A stretch of 14,094 nt of DNA from contig JAVBMP010000040.1 in assembly GCA_031552315.1 (NCBI GenBank), positions 1 through 14,094 on the forward strand, in the 5' to 3' direction. The DNA is from JAVBMP01 sp031552315 (GTDB lineage: Bacteria; Desulfobacterota; Desulfovibrionia; Desulfovibrionales; Desulfovibrionaceae). A program made the translations under genes and the position numbers. Shown one piece after another: positions 6,937-14,093 of this stretch; within the stretch, counting starts at the first letter, position 1, and each line of letters starts with the position of its first letter. The notes beneath the pieces were generated by a model. That model saw only the letters and a list, made by a program, of their open reading frames with translations. It was not told where the DNA came from and made no database searches.

Positions 6937-7302
6937 TTATTGGGCTTGCAAGAGCGCCAGTCTTTTTTCTGCGCACTCAATATCTTTCTTTGGTGTTTTT
7001 TGTGCCTTTTTGATAAACGAATGCAGCAGAACAATGGTGCTATTGCCATAGAATGCGAACAGAATTCTATATGCTATCCCATCCATGGCTGTGATGAATT
7101 CCCACACGTCACCGCGCAGTTTTTTGCACACCGGCGGGCCAACAGGCCATCCGAACTGAATTTTCATCAATTCTGTGCCGATATGCTTTTTAACTTTAGG
7201 TTCCAGATTCCGAAGCCATTCTTGGACAGGAACGGAACCTTGGTCTGTTTCATAAAAGGCGATTACCAGGTTTGATGTGTGAAATTGAGTCTTGCTTGTC
7301 AT
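6937..7302 (-). CDS. HigB/RelE-superfamily toxin (phage Gp49-like family)
   Basis: A 121-aa protein of the phage-derived Gp49-like group within the RelE/HigB fold, whose studied members are ribosome-dependent mRNA interferases. Recognisable features are the N-terminal IAFYETDQGSVPVQEWL (14-30), a central GWPVGPPVCKKLRGDVWEF (51-69), basic YRILFAF (78-84), and the C-terminal LLHSFIKKAQKTP (92-104). These match the family closely. The frame is open to an ATG at 7338, but family alignment favours 7302. A strong Shine-Dalgarno (AAGAGGTGG, 7353-7361) is poorly spaced for either start and fits instead an out-of-frame ATG at 7348. The gene is more AT-rich than its neighbours and looks acquired. It is paired with the antitoxin downstream. 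Confidence 0.85.
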   Translation of the reverse strand: MTSKTQFHTSNLVIAFYETDQGSVPVQEWLRNLEPKVKKHIGTELMKIQFGWPVGPPVCKKLRGDVWEFITAMDGIAYRILFAFYGNSTIVLLHSFIKKAQKTPKKDIECAEKRLALLQAQ

Positions 7303-7348
7303 GCCCAGCCCCCCGTGCAGCATGTTGCCAATATGCATCTATAGCCAT
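7250..7348 (-). other. Possible 32-codon leader ORF overlapping the toxin start
   Basis: The best Shine-Dalgarno of the toxin region, AAGAGGTGG, lies 4 nt before an ATG at 7348 that is out of frame with the toxin. The frame encodes 32 residues beginning MAIDAYWQHAARG and ends at TGA 7250-7252, about 50 nt inside the toxin gene. It could be a translated leader that couples or dampens toxin translation, or a chance frame. I do not recognise the peptide. Confidence 0.3.
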
Positions 7349-7402
7349 ATTACCACCTCTTAAATTTTATGGTTATGCTATTCGAGTTTCCTCGTGTTAA
7401 GT

Positions 7403-7433
7403 AATATATGTATCAAAATTGGTGCATAGTCAA
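7403..7433 (-). promoter_or_regulatory. Candidate promoter of the toxin-antitoxin operon
   Basis: On the minus strand, TTGACT (7428-7433) serves as a -35 box. Downstream, TATATT (7403-7408, 19-bp spacing) or CATATA (7405-7410, 17-bp spacing) could be the -10 box; the good box has poor spacing and the reverse. The CGAG/CTCG dyad at 7383-7394 lies just downstream and is a plausible antitoxin operator. Confidence 0.42.
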
Positions 7434-7548
7434 GTCATTTTTTGAAAATTTTCTTGACAATATTTTTGGTTTTCATCTTCAGGCCAAATTGCAACAAAAT
7501 TGAAGCCAACTTGGCTGCAATTTGTCATTACTCCAGCGCAAAACAAGC

Positions 7549-7611
7549 AAGCGGCCCTTTTTGCTTCAGCTCGTGCCTTAATGGCATGAAACCTTCGCAA
7601 AAGGGCCGCTT
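7549..7611 (-). terminator. Terminator after the chemoreceptor gene
   Basis: Arms at 7549-7564 and 7597-7611 pair over 15 bp with one bulged T. The 32-nt loop contains a further TGCC/GGCA stem. On the minus strand the stem begins 32 nt after the chemoreceptor stop codon and is followed by GCTTGTTTTGC, a weak U-tract. The plus strand also has TTTATGTTTT after it, so it may work both ways. Confidence 0.62.
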
Positions 7612-7643
7612 TATGTTTTATCACACCTGCCGTTGCGGTTACC

Positions 7644-10058
7644 CTAGCTGCGCAACGCCTCCATAATCTGGCGCAATTCCTGGGCTGTTCTGGAAAGGTC
7701 TTGCACCGCGCTGGACGCCTGGCGCATGCCGTCCGCTGTTTCGGACACGATGCGGCTTATTTCGTCTATGGAGCGGTTTATTTCATCGGACGTGGCGCTT
7801 TGTTCTTCCGCCGCCGTGGCGATGGAGGTTACAACAGAGGAGTTTACCCCGGCCAGCTTGACAATTTCTGAAAGGGCCTGGCCGGAAGAGTTGGCAAGAT
7901 CCGTGGCTTCCGCAATGTTTTTAACCGCGCTGCCCACTTCATTTATGTTGGTTTTGGCGGAGTTTTGAATGGCCTGAATGCTGGCCCCCACTTCCTGTGT
8001 GGCGCTCATGGTTTTTTCAGCCAGCTTGCGCACTTCATCGGCCACCACGGCGAAGCCGCGCCCGGCTTCACCCGCGCGGGCCGCTTCAATGGCGGCGTTC
8101 AGGGCCAGCAGGTTGGTTTGGTCGGCTATGTCGGAAATTACGTTCATAACGCCGCCAATGCTTTCAGCCTGGTGCCCAAGTTCCTTCATATTTTCTTGCA
8201 GGCCAAGGGCCACCTTGTTCACGCCGTTCATGGAACGCACAACGCGGTCAACCAGGTTGGCGCCGCTGTCGGCCTTGCTGCGGGTTTCTTCACTTTGTTC
8301 GGACGCGTTGCCGGCGCTGCGGGCCACTTCAAGCACAGTGGCGTTCATCTGGTTCATGGCTGTGGCGGTAGATTCCACGCGGGTGCGCTGCATGTCCGCC
8401 CCGCGGGAAACCTGTTCCACCTGGGCGGAAAGTTCTTCAGAAGCGGCGGCCACGCGGTCGGCATTTTCCAGGGCTTGGGCGGCTACGCGCAGTATTTTGC
8501 GTTCCGCGTCCTTAATTTTGGTAAGGTCAACAATGAATTGCAGCACGGATGTAAGCTTGCCCTTTGCGTCCACCATGGGGATGGCGGTGTAGCTTATGTC
8601 AACGGTTTTGCCTCTGGGGTGGGCCACGGTTTCACCGCTGCTTATCTTCTTGTCCTTTACCGCGCGGGTAAGGCCGCAAACGTTGGAACCGTAGTCTTCA
8701 CGCTGGAACATTTCTCCGCAGGTCTTGCCGGCGTAGTCCGCCCCGGCCAGATCCTGGGCCACCTTGTTCAGGTAGCTGGCCTTAAGGTCGCTGTTCAGCA
8801 TGACCATGGGGGAAGGTATGTTGTTCAGAATAACGCCTATGCGGTCCAGAATGTTGTTGGTGCCCTGCACAAGCGAGGCAAAGCCGCCGTTGAATTTGGC
8901 GCTGTCGCCGCGCGCGTTCAGGTAGCCTTCTTCAACCTGGCGTTCAAGCCGGTTGAATTCTTCCGCCATGTTGTTCAGGGTGGCCGGTATGCTGAGTATT
9001 GACCGAACCATGTTGCCTATTTCGCCGCCTTCTTTCACCTTCAGCGTGGCGTTGAAGCTGCCCCGGGCTATTTCAGAAGAAAACGCGGAAACCTGGCCCA
9101 AAACCTTCACCACGCCCAAAATAATCCATACGGCAAGTATAATGCCAAGCACCACGCCGCTGAAGCCGGTAATCATGGTAAGTGTTCTGGCTTCATCATT
9201 GCTGGCCTGCATTTTTGGCCCAAGCGCGTCCATGCTGGCCTGAGAGCTTTCAGTGTATTTGGCGAAAAATTCGGAAATTTCGCTGGCGGACTTGGAAATT
9301 TCACGCCGGGCCTTGATGCTGTCTTTTATTTGGGCGTCTATCTTTGTGAACGCGGTGAAATAAGTGGAAAATTCTTCATCAAGCTGGACTGAAACCTTGC
9401 GCAGGTCTTCAGTATTCACATTGTTTTTTACGTTATCCAGCACTGTTTTGAATACCCCAAGTTCCTTATAGGCCGCTTCACCGCTGTTAGGCAGGTATGT
9501 GGCCGTATAAACGCGCAGCTGGGTACGGAAGTTGGCGTAAGCGCTGTACGCGTCGTCAACAGCTTGCAGCATGGATATGTTGTCCACTGAAAGGGCTGTT
9601 TTGTTAAGCAGGGTGATTGTGTCATTCAGCTTGACGGCTGTGGGAATAATGCTTTTATGCAGGGCATCGTCCACGGAAAGCAACAGCTTTTCCACCTCGT
9701 CTATCAGGGTGGAAAGACGCTTGACAGTTTCCGCCTGTTCCTTCAGGGCCGTTTTGCTGGCGGGATCCGTTTCAAGCTGTTCTATGGTCGCAATAAGGTC
9801 TCCGGCCTTTTTCAGGGCCGCGCGGGCCTGTTCCGACTGGGCTTTGTCCAGCAGGATAACAAAGTTGCTCAGGCGGTATTGCGCCTCACGCAGCAGGCCG
9901 TCCGCCGCCCTGGCGTTTACGGAAAGACGGGCGTCCACCCGGTATTCCACAAACCCGTCCGCCGCGCTGCGCAGGCGGGAATATGAAAAGAAGGAAACCC
10001 CGGCAAGAAGTAACACCATCAGCGAAAAACCGAGTATAATTTTGTACTTGGTCGTCAT
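7644..10058 (-). CDS. Methyl-accepting chemotaxis protein with periplasmic sensor, HAMP and PAS domains
   Basis: An 804-aa transmembrane chemoreceptor that would signal through CheW/CheA to the flagellar motor or a related output. Transmembrane helix 1 is at about 7-25. A helical periplasmic domain covers about 28-292, helical-bimodular-like in length and helix content. Transmembrane helix 2 is at about 295-319 and the HAMP domain at about 320-372. A PAS domain (about 405-515) carries C447 and C461. The cytoplasmic coiled coil runs from 525 to 800, with the conserved hairpin tip IADQTNLLALNAAIEAARAG at 644-663. Because of the internal PAS it could sense both a periplasmic ligand and a cytoplasmic cofactor or redox state; the ligand cannot be read from sequence. 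The start has AAAGGA about 7 nt upstream. It is a single-gene unit with its own terminator and no other chemotaxis genes nearby. Confidence 0.95.
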   Translation of the reverse strand: MTTKYKIILGFSLMVLLLAGVSFFSYSRLRSAADGFVEYRVDARLSVNARAADGLLREAQYRLSNFVILLDKAQSEQARAALKKAGDLIATIEQLETDPASKTALKEQAETVKRLSTLIDEVEKLLLSVDDALHKSIIPTAVKLNDTITLLNKTALSVDNISMLQAVDDAYSAYANFRTQLRVYTATYLPNSGEAAYKELGVFKTVLDNVKNNVNTEDLRKVSVQLDEEFSTYFTAFTKIDAQIKDSIKARREISKSASEISEFFAKYTESSQASMDALGPKMQASNDEARTLTMITGFSGVVLGIILAVWIILGVVKVLGQVSAFSSEIARGSFNATLKVKEGGEIGNMVRSILSIPATLNNMAEEFNRLERQVEEGYLNARGDSAKFNGGFASLVQGTNNILDRIGVILNNIPSPMVMLNSDLKASYLNKVAQDLAGADYAGKTCGEMFQREDYGSNVCGLTRAVKDKKISSGETVAHPRGKTVDISYTAIPMVDAKGKLTSVLQFIVDLTKIKDAERKILRVAAQALENADRVAAASEELSAQVEQVSRGADMQRTRVESTATAMNQMNATVLEVARSAGNASEQSEETRSKADSGANLVDRVVRSMNGVNKVALGLQENMKELGHQAESIGGVMNVISDIADQTNLLALNAAIEAARAGEAGRGFAVVADEVRKLAEKTMSATQEVGASIQAIQNSAKTNINEVGSAVKNIAEATDLANSSGQALSEIVKLAGVNSSVVTSIATAAEEQSATSDEINRSIDEISRIVSETADGMRQASSAVQDLSRTAQELRQIMEALRS

Positions 10059-10431
10059 AAAAAATCCTTTGTGTTGGGTGTGGCTTGTTCCCGCGCAAAA
10101 ATTTTGCCGGGCTGGCCCTGCCTATAGGTTGTTCTGTTACGCTAAGCGCATAAAATTCAATACGTTTTACCCTGTAATCGCACACATATGCCTTTTTAAA
10201 AATGAAAACAAGGGGGGCAAAAGAAAAACCTGTCAAACTGGGGGTCTGTTTTGCATATCAGTGTAAAATAAAAGGATAAAAATTTTTATGAAGATGGTAA
10301 AAAAGCTGTTTGCGTTTTATTTTGACTTTCAGCGTTTTATAAGCTATAAAAATTTGTTCAGCTTCTTTGTGTAAAAAGTTGTTTAATGGCCCTTTCGGGC
10401 CTGGCAAACCAGCAGCAAAAATAAAAGCGCC
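10059..10431. other. Divergent intergenic region between the chemoreceptor gene and hisS
   Basis: An AT-rich 373-nt gap carrying the control regions of two divergent units. It holds the hisS promoter (10322-10350) and a leader hairpin (10381-10409). On the chemoreceptor side the only good box is TTGACA on the minus strand at 10231-10236, with no convincing -10 at 16-18 bp. I could not identify a sigma28 or sigma54 promoter. A GCAAAA/TTTTGC pair (10217-10222/10249-10254) flanks that box. I see no convincing small gene. Confidence 0.55.
10322..10350 (+). promoter_or_regulatory. Sigma70-type promoter of hisS-aspS
   Basis: -35 TTGACT (10322-10327) and -10 TATAAA (10345-10350) with a 17-bp spacer. 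Predicted transcription start is near 10357, giving a leader of about 75 nt. The leader contains GGCCC-TTTC-GGGCC (10388-10401), extended by GTTT/AAAC (10381-10384/10406-10409). No T-box motifs are visible. Confidence 0.8.
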
Positions 10432-11667
10432 ATGTCAAAAATAAGCACAATTACCGGCTTTGCAGACCTTTTCCCGCCAGAGAGCGGGCTTTTTTCCTTT
10501 ATGGAAGGAAAAGCCCGCGAGGTGTTCGGCAGTTACGGTTACAACGAACTGCGCGTGCCAATTTTGGAACATACTGAACTTTTTGCCCGTTCCATAGGGG
10601 CGGAAACTGATGTTGTGCAAAAAGAAATGTACACCTTCCCGGACCGCAAGGGGCGTTCGCTTACCATGCGGCCAGAGGCCACCGCGGGCATGATGCGCGC
10701 CTGTATTGAAAAAGGCGGGCAGGAAGGCATTTCCAAATATTTCAGCTACGGCCCCATGTTCCGGTACGAGCGCCCGCAAAAGGGGCGCATGCGCCAGTTT
10801 CATCAAATAGACTGTGAATGCCTTGGCGCGCATGAGCCGCAGGCCGATGCCGAAGTTGTGCTTATGCTCATGCATTTTTTGGGCGAACTTGGCCTGAACG
10901 AGCTGGAACTGCAAATAAACACCTTGGGCTGCAAGGCTTGCCGCCCGGCTTACCGCGAGCTTTTGACAAAGTTTTTGCAGGGCATTGACCATGAGCAGCT
11001 TTGCGAAGACTGCAAGCGCCGGGTGCAAAGCAACCCCTTGCGCGTGCTTGACTGCAAGGCGTCCACCTGCAAGGCCCTTACGGAAAATGCCCCCACCATG
11101 CAGGAACATGTGTGCCCGGATTGCCAAAGCCATTTCAACACCGTTATGGGTGTTTTGGAAAAGGCCAGCCAGCCCTTTGTATTGAACCACCGCCTGGTGC
11201 GCGGGCTGGATTATTACATGCGTACCACGTTTGAAGTGGTTTCCACCAATATCGGGGCGCAATCTTCCGTGGCGGGCGGCGGCCGTTATGATGGCCTGGT
11301 TTCCCAGCTTGGCGGGCCGGATTTGCCCGGCATAGGCTTTGCCTGCGGCATGGAACGCCTGGCCCTGCTGATGCAGAAGGAAAGCGCGCCGGAACAGGAT
11401 TTCTACCTGGCCGTGCTGGAAGCGGAAGCGCTGGATACCGCCCTTCTGCTGGCCTGTTCCTTGCGCCGCGCCGGTAAAAAAGGCGAAGTGAGCTTTGCGG
11501 CCCGCAGCGCCAAAAGCCAGTTGCGCCAGGCCGGGAAGAGCGGGGCGCGTTACTGCCTTATTCTGGGCGGCAATGAATACGCCAAAGGCAGCATCCTGGT
11601 CAAAGACATGACCAGCGGCGAGCAGCATGAAGTAATGCAGGAAGAACTTATAAAGTCGGTAAAATAA
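10432..11667 (+). CDS. hisS: Histidyl-tRNA synthetase
   Basis: A 411-aa class II synthetase that charges tRNA-His. Visible motifs: the N-terminal ITGFADLFPPE (7-17), motif 2 FRYERPQKGRMRQFHQID (110-127), the histidine-binding RGLDYY (257-262) and AGGGRYDGLV (281-290), and motif 3 GIGFACGMERL (300-310). The anticodon-binding domain follows (about 325-411). Between motif 2 and RGLDYY is a cysteine-rich insertion with C167/C170, C191/C194, C208/C213 and C228/C231, known in many bacterial HisRS and probably metal-binding. The start is set by the family N-terminus; the Shine-Dalgarno is weak. aspS begins 20 nt after its stop, so the two are co-transcribed, a pairing also seen in other bacteria. 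Confidence 0.98.
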   Translation: MSKISTITGFADLFPPESGLFSFMEGKAREVFGSYGYNELRVPILEHTELFARSIGAETDVVQKEMYTFPDRKGRSLTMRPEATAGMMRACIEKGGQEGISKYFSYGPMFRYERPQKGRMRQFHQIDCECLGAHEPQADAEVVLMLMHFLGELGLNELELQINTLGCKACRPAYRELLTKFLQGIDHEQLCEDCKRRVQSNPLRVLDCKASTCKALTENAPTMQEHVCPDCQSHFNTVMGVLEKASQPFVLNHRLVRGLDYYMRTTFEVVSTNIGAQSSVAGGGRYDGLVSQLGGPDLPGIGFACGMERLALLMQKESAPEQDFYLAVLEAEALDTALLLACSLRRAGKKGEVSFAARSAKSQLRQAGKSGARYCLILGGNEYAKGSILVKDMTSGEQHEVMQEELIKSVK

Positions 11668-11687
11668 CATAAATAATCGAGAGCGTT

Positions 11688-13520
11688 ATGATTGAGACAA
11701 GCACAGAAAAAGACTTGCAGCAAGAACATCAGCAATATATTCAAAACCTTGGCGACTGGGCGCGTACCCACACTTGCGGGCAGCTTAACGCCCAAAATAA
11801 TGAGGCGGAAGTTTGCCTTATGGGCTGGGTGCAGTTCCGCCGCGACCACGGCGGCCTGATTTTTGTGGACTTGCGCGACCGTTCCGGCCTTACCCAGGTT
11901 GTTTTCAGCCCGGAAGTGGCCCCCAAGGCGCATGAAAGCGCGCACATTCTGCGTTCTGAATACGTGCTTGCCATCAAGGGCCGGGTGCGCCCGCGTCCGG
12001 AAGGCATGGCAAACCCGAACATGCCCACCGGGGAAATTGAAGTTGTTGTGCTGGACTGGCGCTTGCTCAATACATCCAAAACCCCGCCCTTCATGGTGGA
12101 AGACCGGGTGGAAACGTCTGAAAACCTGCGCCTGCAATACCGTTATCTTGACCTGCGCCGCCCGCGCATGGCCAACAACATCATTACCCGCCACAAAATT
12201 ACCCAGAGCGTGCGCCGCTATTTTGATGAAAACGGCTTTATTGAAGTGGAAACGCCCTTCCTTACCAAATCCACCCCGGAAGGGGCGCGGGACTTTTTGG
12301 TGCCCAGCCGCGTGAACCCCGGCGAGTTCTATGCCCTGCCGCAGTCTCCGCAGCTTTTCAAGCAACTTCTTATGGTAAGCGGGCTGGAACGCTATTTCCA
12401 GATAGCCCGCTGCTTCCGCGATGAAGACCTGCGCGCCGACCGCCAGCCGGAATTTACCCAGATAGACGTTGAAATGTCCTTTGTGGATGAACAGGCCGTT
12501 ATGACCATGGCGGAAGGCATGGTAAGCCGCGTTTTCAAAGAAGTTATGGGCAAAGACCTTGCCTTGCCCTTCCCGCGTATGACCTACGCCAAAGCCATGG
12601 CGGAATACGGCGTGGATAAGCCCGACACCCGCTTTGATATGAAACTTTGCGAGGTTACGGAACTGGTGCGCGGTTCGGAATTCAAGCTGTTCGCCACCGC
12701 CCAAATGGTCAAGGCCTTCAAGGTAACAGGCGGAGAAAGCCTTACCCGCAAGGAAATAGACGCCTACACCGAATTTGTGAAGATTTACGGGGCGCAGGGC
12801 CTGGCCTGGATCAAAATTCGTCAGGATGAATGGCAGTCGCCCATTGCCAAATTCCTTTCCGAAAAGGAACGCAACGGCCTTGTGCAGGCCCTTGGGCTGA
12901 AGGTGGGCGACCTGGTGTTCTTCCAGGCCGGTGACCCGGATATGGTAAACGCCGCCCTGGGCAACCTGCGCGTGCGCCTGGCGCAAGATTTGGGCCTGAT
13001 AGAGCCGGAAAGCTATAATTTCCTGTGGGTTACGGATTTCCCGCTGTTTGAATACGACAAGGAAGAAAATCGCTACGTGGCCTGCCACCACCCCTTCACA
13101 GCCGCCAACCCGGCCGATGCCCCCCTGCTGCGCAGTGAACCGGGCAAGGCCCGCGCCCGCGCCTATGATATGGTACTGAACGGTACAGAGCTGGGGGGCG
13201 GTTCCATCCGCAACCATTCGTCCGAAGCGCAACGCGACATGTTCGGCGCCCTTGGCTTCAGCCCGGAAGATGCCGAGGCCCAGTTCGGCTTCCTCATGCA
13301 GGCGCTGGAACTTGGCGCCCCGCCGCACGGCGGCATAGCCTTCGGCCTTGACCGCATGGCCATGCTGCTTACCGGTTCCAGCTCTATCCGAGACGTAATA
13401 GCCTTCCCCAAAACCCAAAAGGCCACCTGCCTCTTGACCAACGCCCCTTCAGAGGTAAGCAACAAGCAATTGCGCGAACTTGGTCTGAAGCTGCGTGAAA
13501 AAGAAAAGGAAAAGGAATAA
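11688..13520 (+). CDS. aspS: Aspartyl-tRNA synthetase, probably non-discriminating (Asp/Asn)
   Basis: A 610-aa bacterial-type class II synthetase. The OB-fold anticodon domain is at about 27-130. Motif 1 is in the region VRRYFDENGFIEVETP (175-190), motif 2 is FRDEDLRADRQPEFTQ (243-258), the bacterial GAD insertion lies at about 310-450, and motif 3 is GIAFGLDRMAML (549-560). The anticodon domain has RDHGG with H54 and PEG with G106. In studied enzymes His and Gly at these places go with charging both tRNA-Asp and tRNA-Asn, whereas discriminating enzymes have Leu and Lys. If so, Asn-tRNA(Asn) would be made by GatCAB amidation. About 25 residues precede the usual N-terminus (near WARTHTCGQL); no better start is available. 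The C-terminus is a Lys/Glu tail. Confidence 0.96.
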   Translation: MIETSTEKDLQQEHQQYIQNLGDWARTHTCGQLNAQNNEAEVCLMGWVQFRRDHGGLIFVDLRDRSGLTQVVFSPEVAPKAHESAHILRSEYVLAIKGRVRPRPEGMANPNMPTGEIEVVVLDWRLLNTSKTPPFMVEDRVETSENLRLQYRYLDLRRPRMANNIITRHKITQSVRRYFDENGFIEVETPFLTKSTPEGARDFLVPSRVNPGEFYALPQSPQLFKQLLMVSGLERYFQIARCFRDEDLRADRQPEFTQIDVEMSFVDEQAVMTMAEGMVSRVFKEVMGKDLALPFPRMTYAKAMAEYGVDKPDTRFDMKLCEVTELVRGSEFKLFATAQMVKAFKVTGGESLTRKEIDAYTEFVKIYGAQGLAWIKIRQDEWQSPIAKFLSEKERNGLVQALGLKVGDLVFFQAGDPDMVNAALGNLRVRLAQDLGLIEPESYNFLWVTDFPLFEYDKEENRYVACHHPFTAANPADAPLLRSEPGKARARAYDMVLNGTELGGGSIRNHSSEAQRDMFGALGFSPEDAEAQFGFLMQALELGAPPHGGIAFGLDRMAMLLTGSSSIRDVIAFPKTQKATCLLTNAPSEVSNKQLRELGLKLREKEKEKE

Positions 13521-13639
13521 TATTTCTTCAAGCAAAATAAGATTGCCGAAAGAAAGAATAATTCTTGACAATAATGCCAACCAGGCATACAACAACTTTT
13601 CACGACATGACAGCGGTTCAAAAACCACAGTCACAATGG
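13521..13639 (+). other. Spacer between aspS and tRNA-fMet
   Basis: An AT-rich 119-nt spacer. It holds a small palindrome AAGAAT-A-ATTCTT just before the tRNA promoter but no convincing terminator for hisS-aspS. Readthrough into the tRNA gene is possible. Confidence 0.5.
13565..13593 (+). promoter_or_regulatory. Promoter of the initiator tRNA gene
   Basis: -35 TTGACA (13565-13570, perfect consensus) and -10 TACAAC (13588-13593, 4 of 6) with a 17-bp spacer. Transcription would start near 13600, about 40 nt before the mature tRNA. Confidence 0.72.
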
Positions 13640-13716
<77 letters not shown>

Positions 13717-13723
13717 GAATTTC

Positions 13724-13764
13724 ATGGGCTTATCGGAAACGATAAGCCCATTTTCTTTGTTTTC
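13724..13764 (+). terminator. Rho-independent terminator after tRNA-fMet
   Basis: A perfect 12-bp stem (13724-13735 and 13740-13751) capped by a GAAA tetraloop and followed by TTTTCTTTGTTTT. It starts 8 nt after the tRNA CCA end. Confidence 0.93.
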
Positions 13765-13800
13765 AGCAATAAATGGGCTTTATGACATTTTCGCTTTAGA

Positions 13801-13951
13801 GGCCGTTGCATAATGAGAATTTTTGTTCTTTTACAAGGAGTGCCCCTTATCGCATAGGGCGTGCGGAGGGAGTATATTCAAGCATATATGACCTTCGCGC
13901 GGGACGAAGCACGACGCAGTAAAAGGGCAAAAAGGCCGTTGTGCAATGGCC
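13801..13951 (+). repeat. RNA-like intergenic element with terminal inverted repeats
   Basis: The left end GGCCGTTGCATAATG (13801-13815) and the reverse complement of the right end, GGCCATTGCACAACG, agree at 12 of 15 positions, all differences being transitions. Inside are a small hairpin with arms GCCC/GGGC (13842-13860), then a long hairpin: stem 13861-13869/13892-13900 (9 pairs, two G-U), a symmetrical GA/GA internal loop, stem 13872-13877/13884-13889 (6 pairs) and a 6-nt loop. Next comes GACGAAGCACGACGCAG and a closing hairpin GGCCGTT-GTGC-AATGGCC (13934-13951). The right-end motif recurs elsewhere in the window. It could be a miniature mobile element, a structured RNA or a 3'-end processing element. 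Confidence 0.55.
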
Positions 13952-14093
13952 TCATGGCCGATTGCAGGCCATCTTCCCGGCGCTTGGGGTGTTCCCACTG
14001 CGGCACATAGCGGGCGCTTTGGGGAATGGCTTGAATTTGCGAGCTGTAGCGCAGGCCCCGCCCGGCCCCCGGTTCGGAGGATGGCGCTTCATG
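13878..14093 (-). CDS. Possible C-terminal fragment of an unrecognised protein
   Basis: An open minus-strand frame enters from beyond the right edge and runs 71 codons to a TGA at 13878-13880. The first ~45 residues, including YSSQIQAIPQSARYVPQWEH, read like ordinary coding sequence. The last ~25 are encoded by the right half of the structured element, so the true end may be a fusion of host gene and element. I do not recognise a family. The opposite strand also has an open frame here, starting MTFARDEARRSKRAK at 13889, so neither is secure. Confidence 0.3.
   Translation of the reverse strand, partial: HEAPSSEPGAGRGLRYSSQIQAIPQSARYVPQWEHPKRREDGLQSAMRPLHNGLFALLLRRASSRAKVIYA

Larger units (their letters stand above)
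7303..7643. other. Intergenic region between the chemoreceptor and the toxin-antitoxin pair
   Basis: An AT-rich gap of about 340 nt. From right to left it holds the chemoreceptor terminator (7549-7611), a dyad CAAATTGCA/TGCAATTTG (7485-7493/7516-7524) enclosing the near-palindrome AGCCAACTTGGCT, a GTCAAG...CTTGAC pair (7429-7434/7453-7458), the presumed toxin promoter (7403-7433), and a small CGAG-TTTC-CTCG hairpin (7383-7394) between promoter and toxin. I see no protein gene beyond the 32-codon leader frame. Confidence 0.6.

Noticed and set aside
10140..10236. Possible sigma28 (TAAA...TGCGATTA) or sigma70 (TTGACA) promoter of the chemoreceptor
   Set aside because: The sigma28-like boxes are about 3 nt too close, and the TTGACA has no acceptable -10 at 16-18 bp.
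10288..10374. A 28-codon plus-strand frame with many Phe/Lys residues upstream of hisS
   Set aside because: It overlaps the hisS promoter, so it would not be in that transcript. Its Shine-Dalgarno is poorly spaced and the region is simply AT-rich. It contains no His codons, so it is not a histidine attenuator.
10351..10431. T-box riboswitch in the hisS leader
   Set aside because: The leader is only about 75 nt and lacks the T-box sequence, specifier loop and terminator/antiterminator pair.
10435..11670. A 411-codon minus-strand frame antisense to hisS
   Set aside because: It is a shadow of the hisS frame. HisRS motifs on the plus strand are complete, and the antisense product has the composition typical of mirror frames.
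11550..13418. A 622-codon minus-strand frame antisense to aspS
   Set aside because: It spans the hisS-aspS junction and shows no domain; all three class II motifs of AspRS are on the plus strand.
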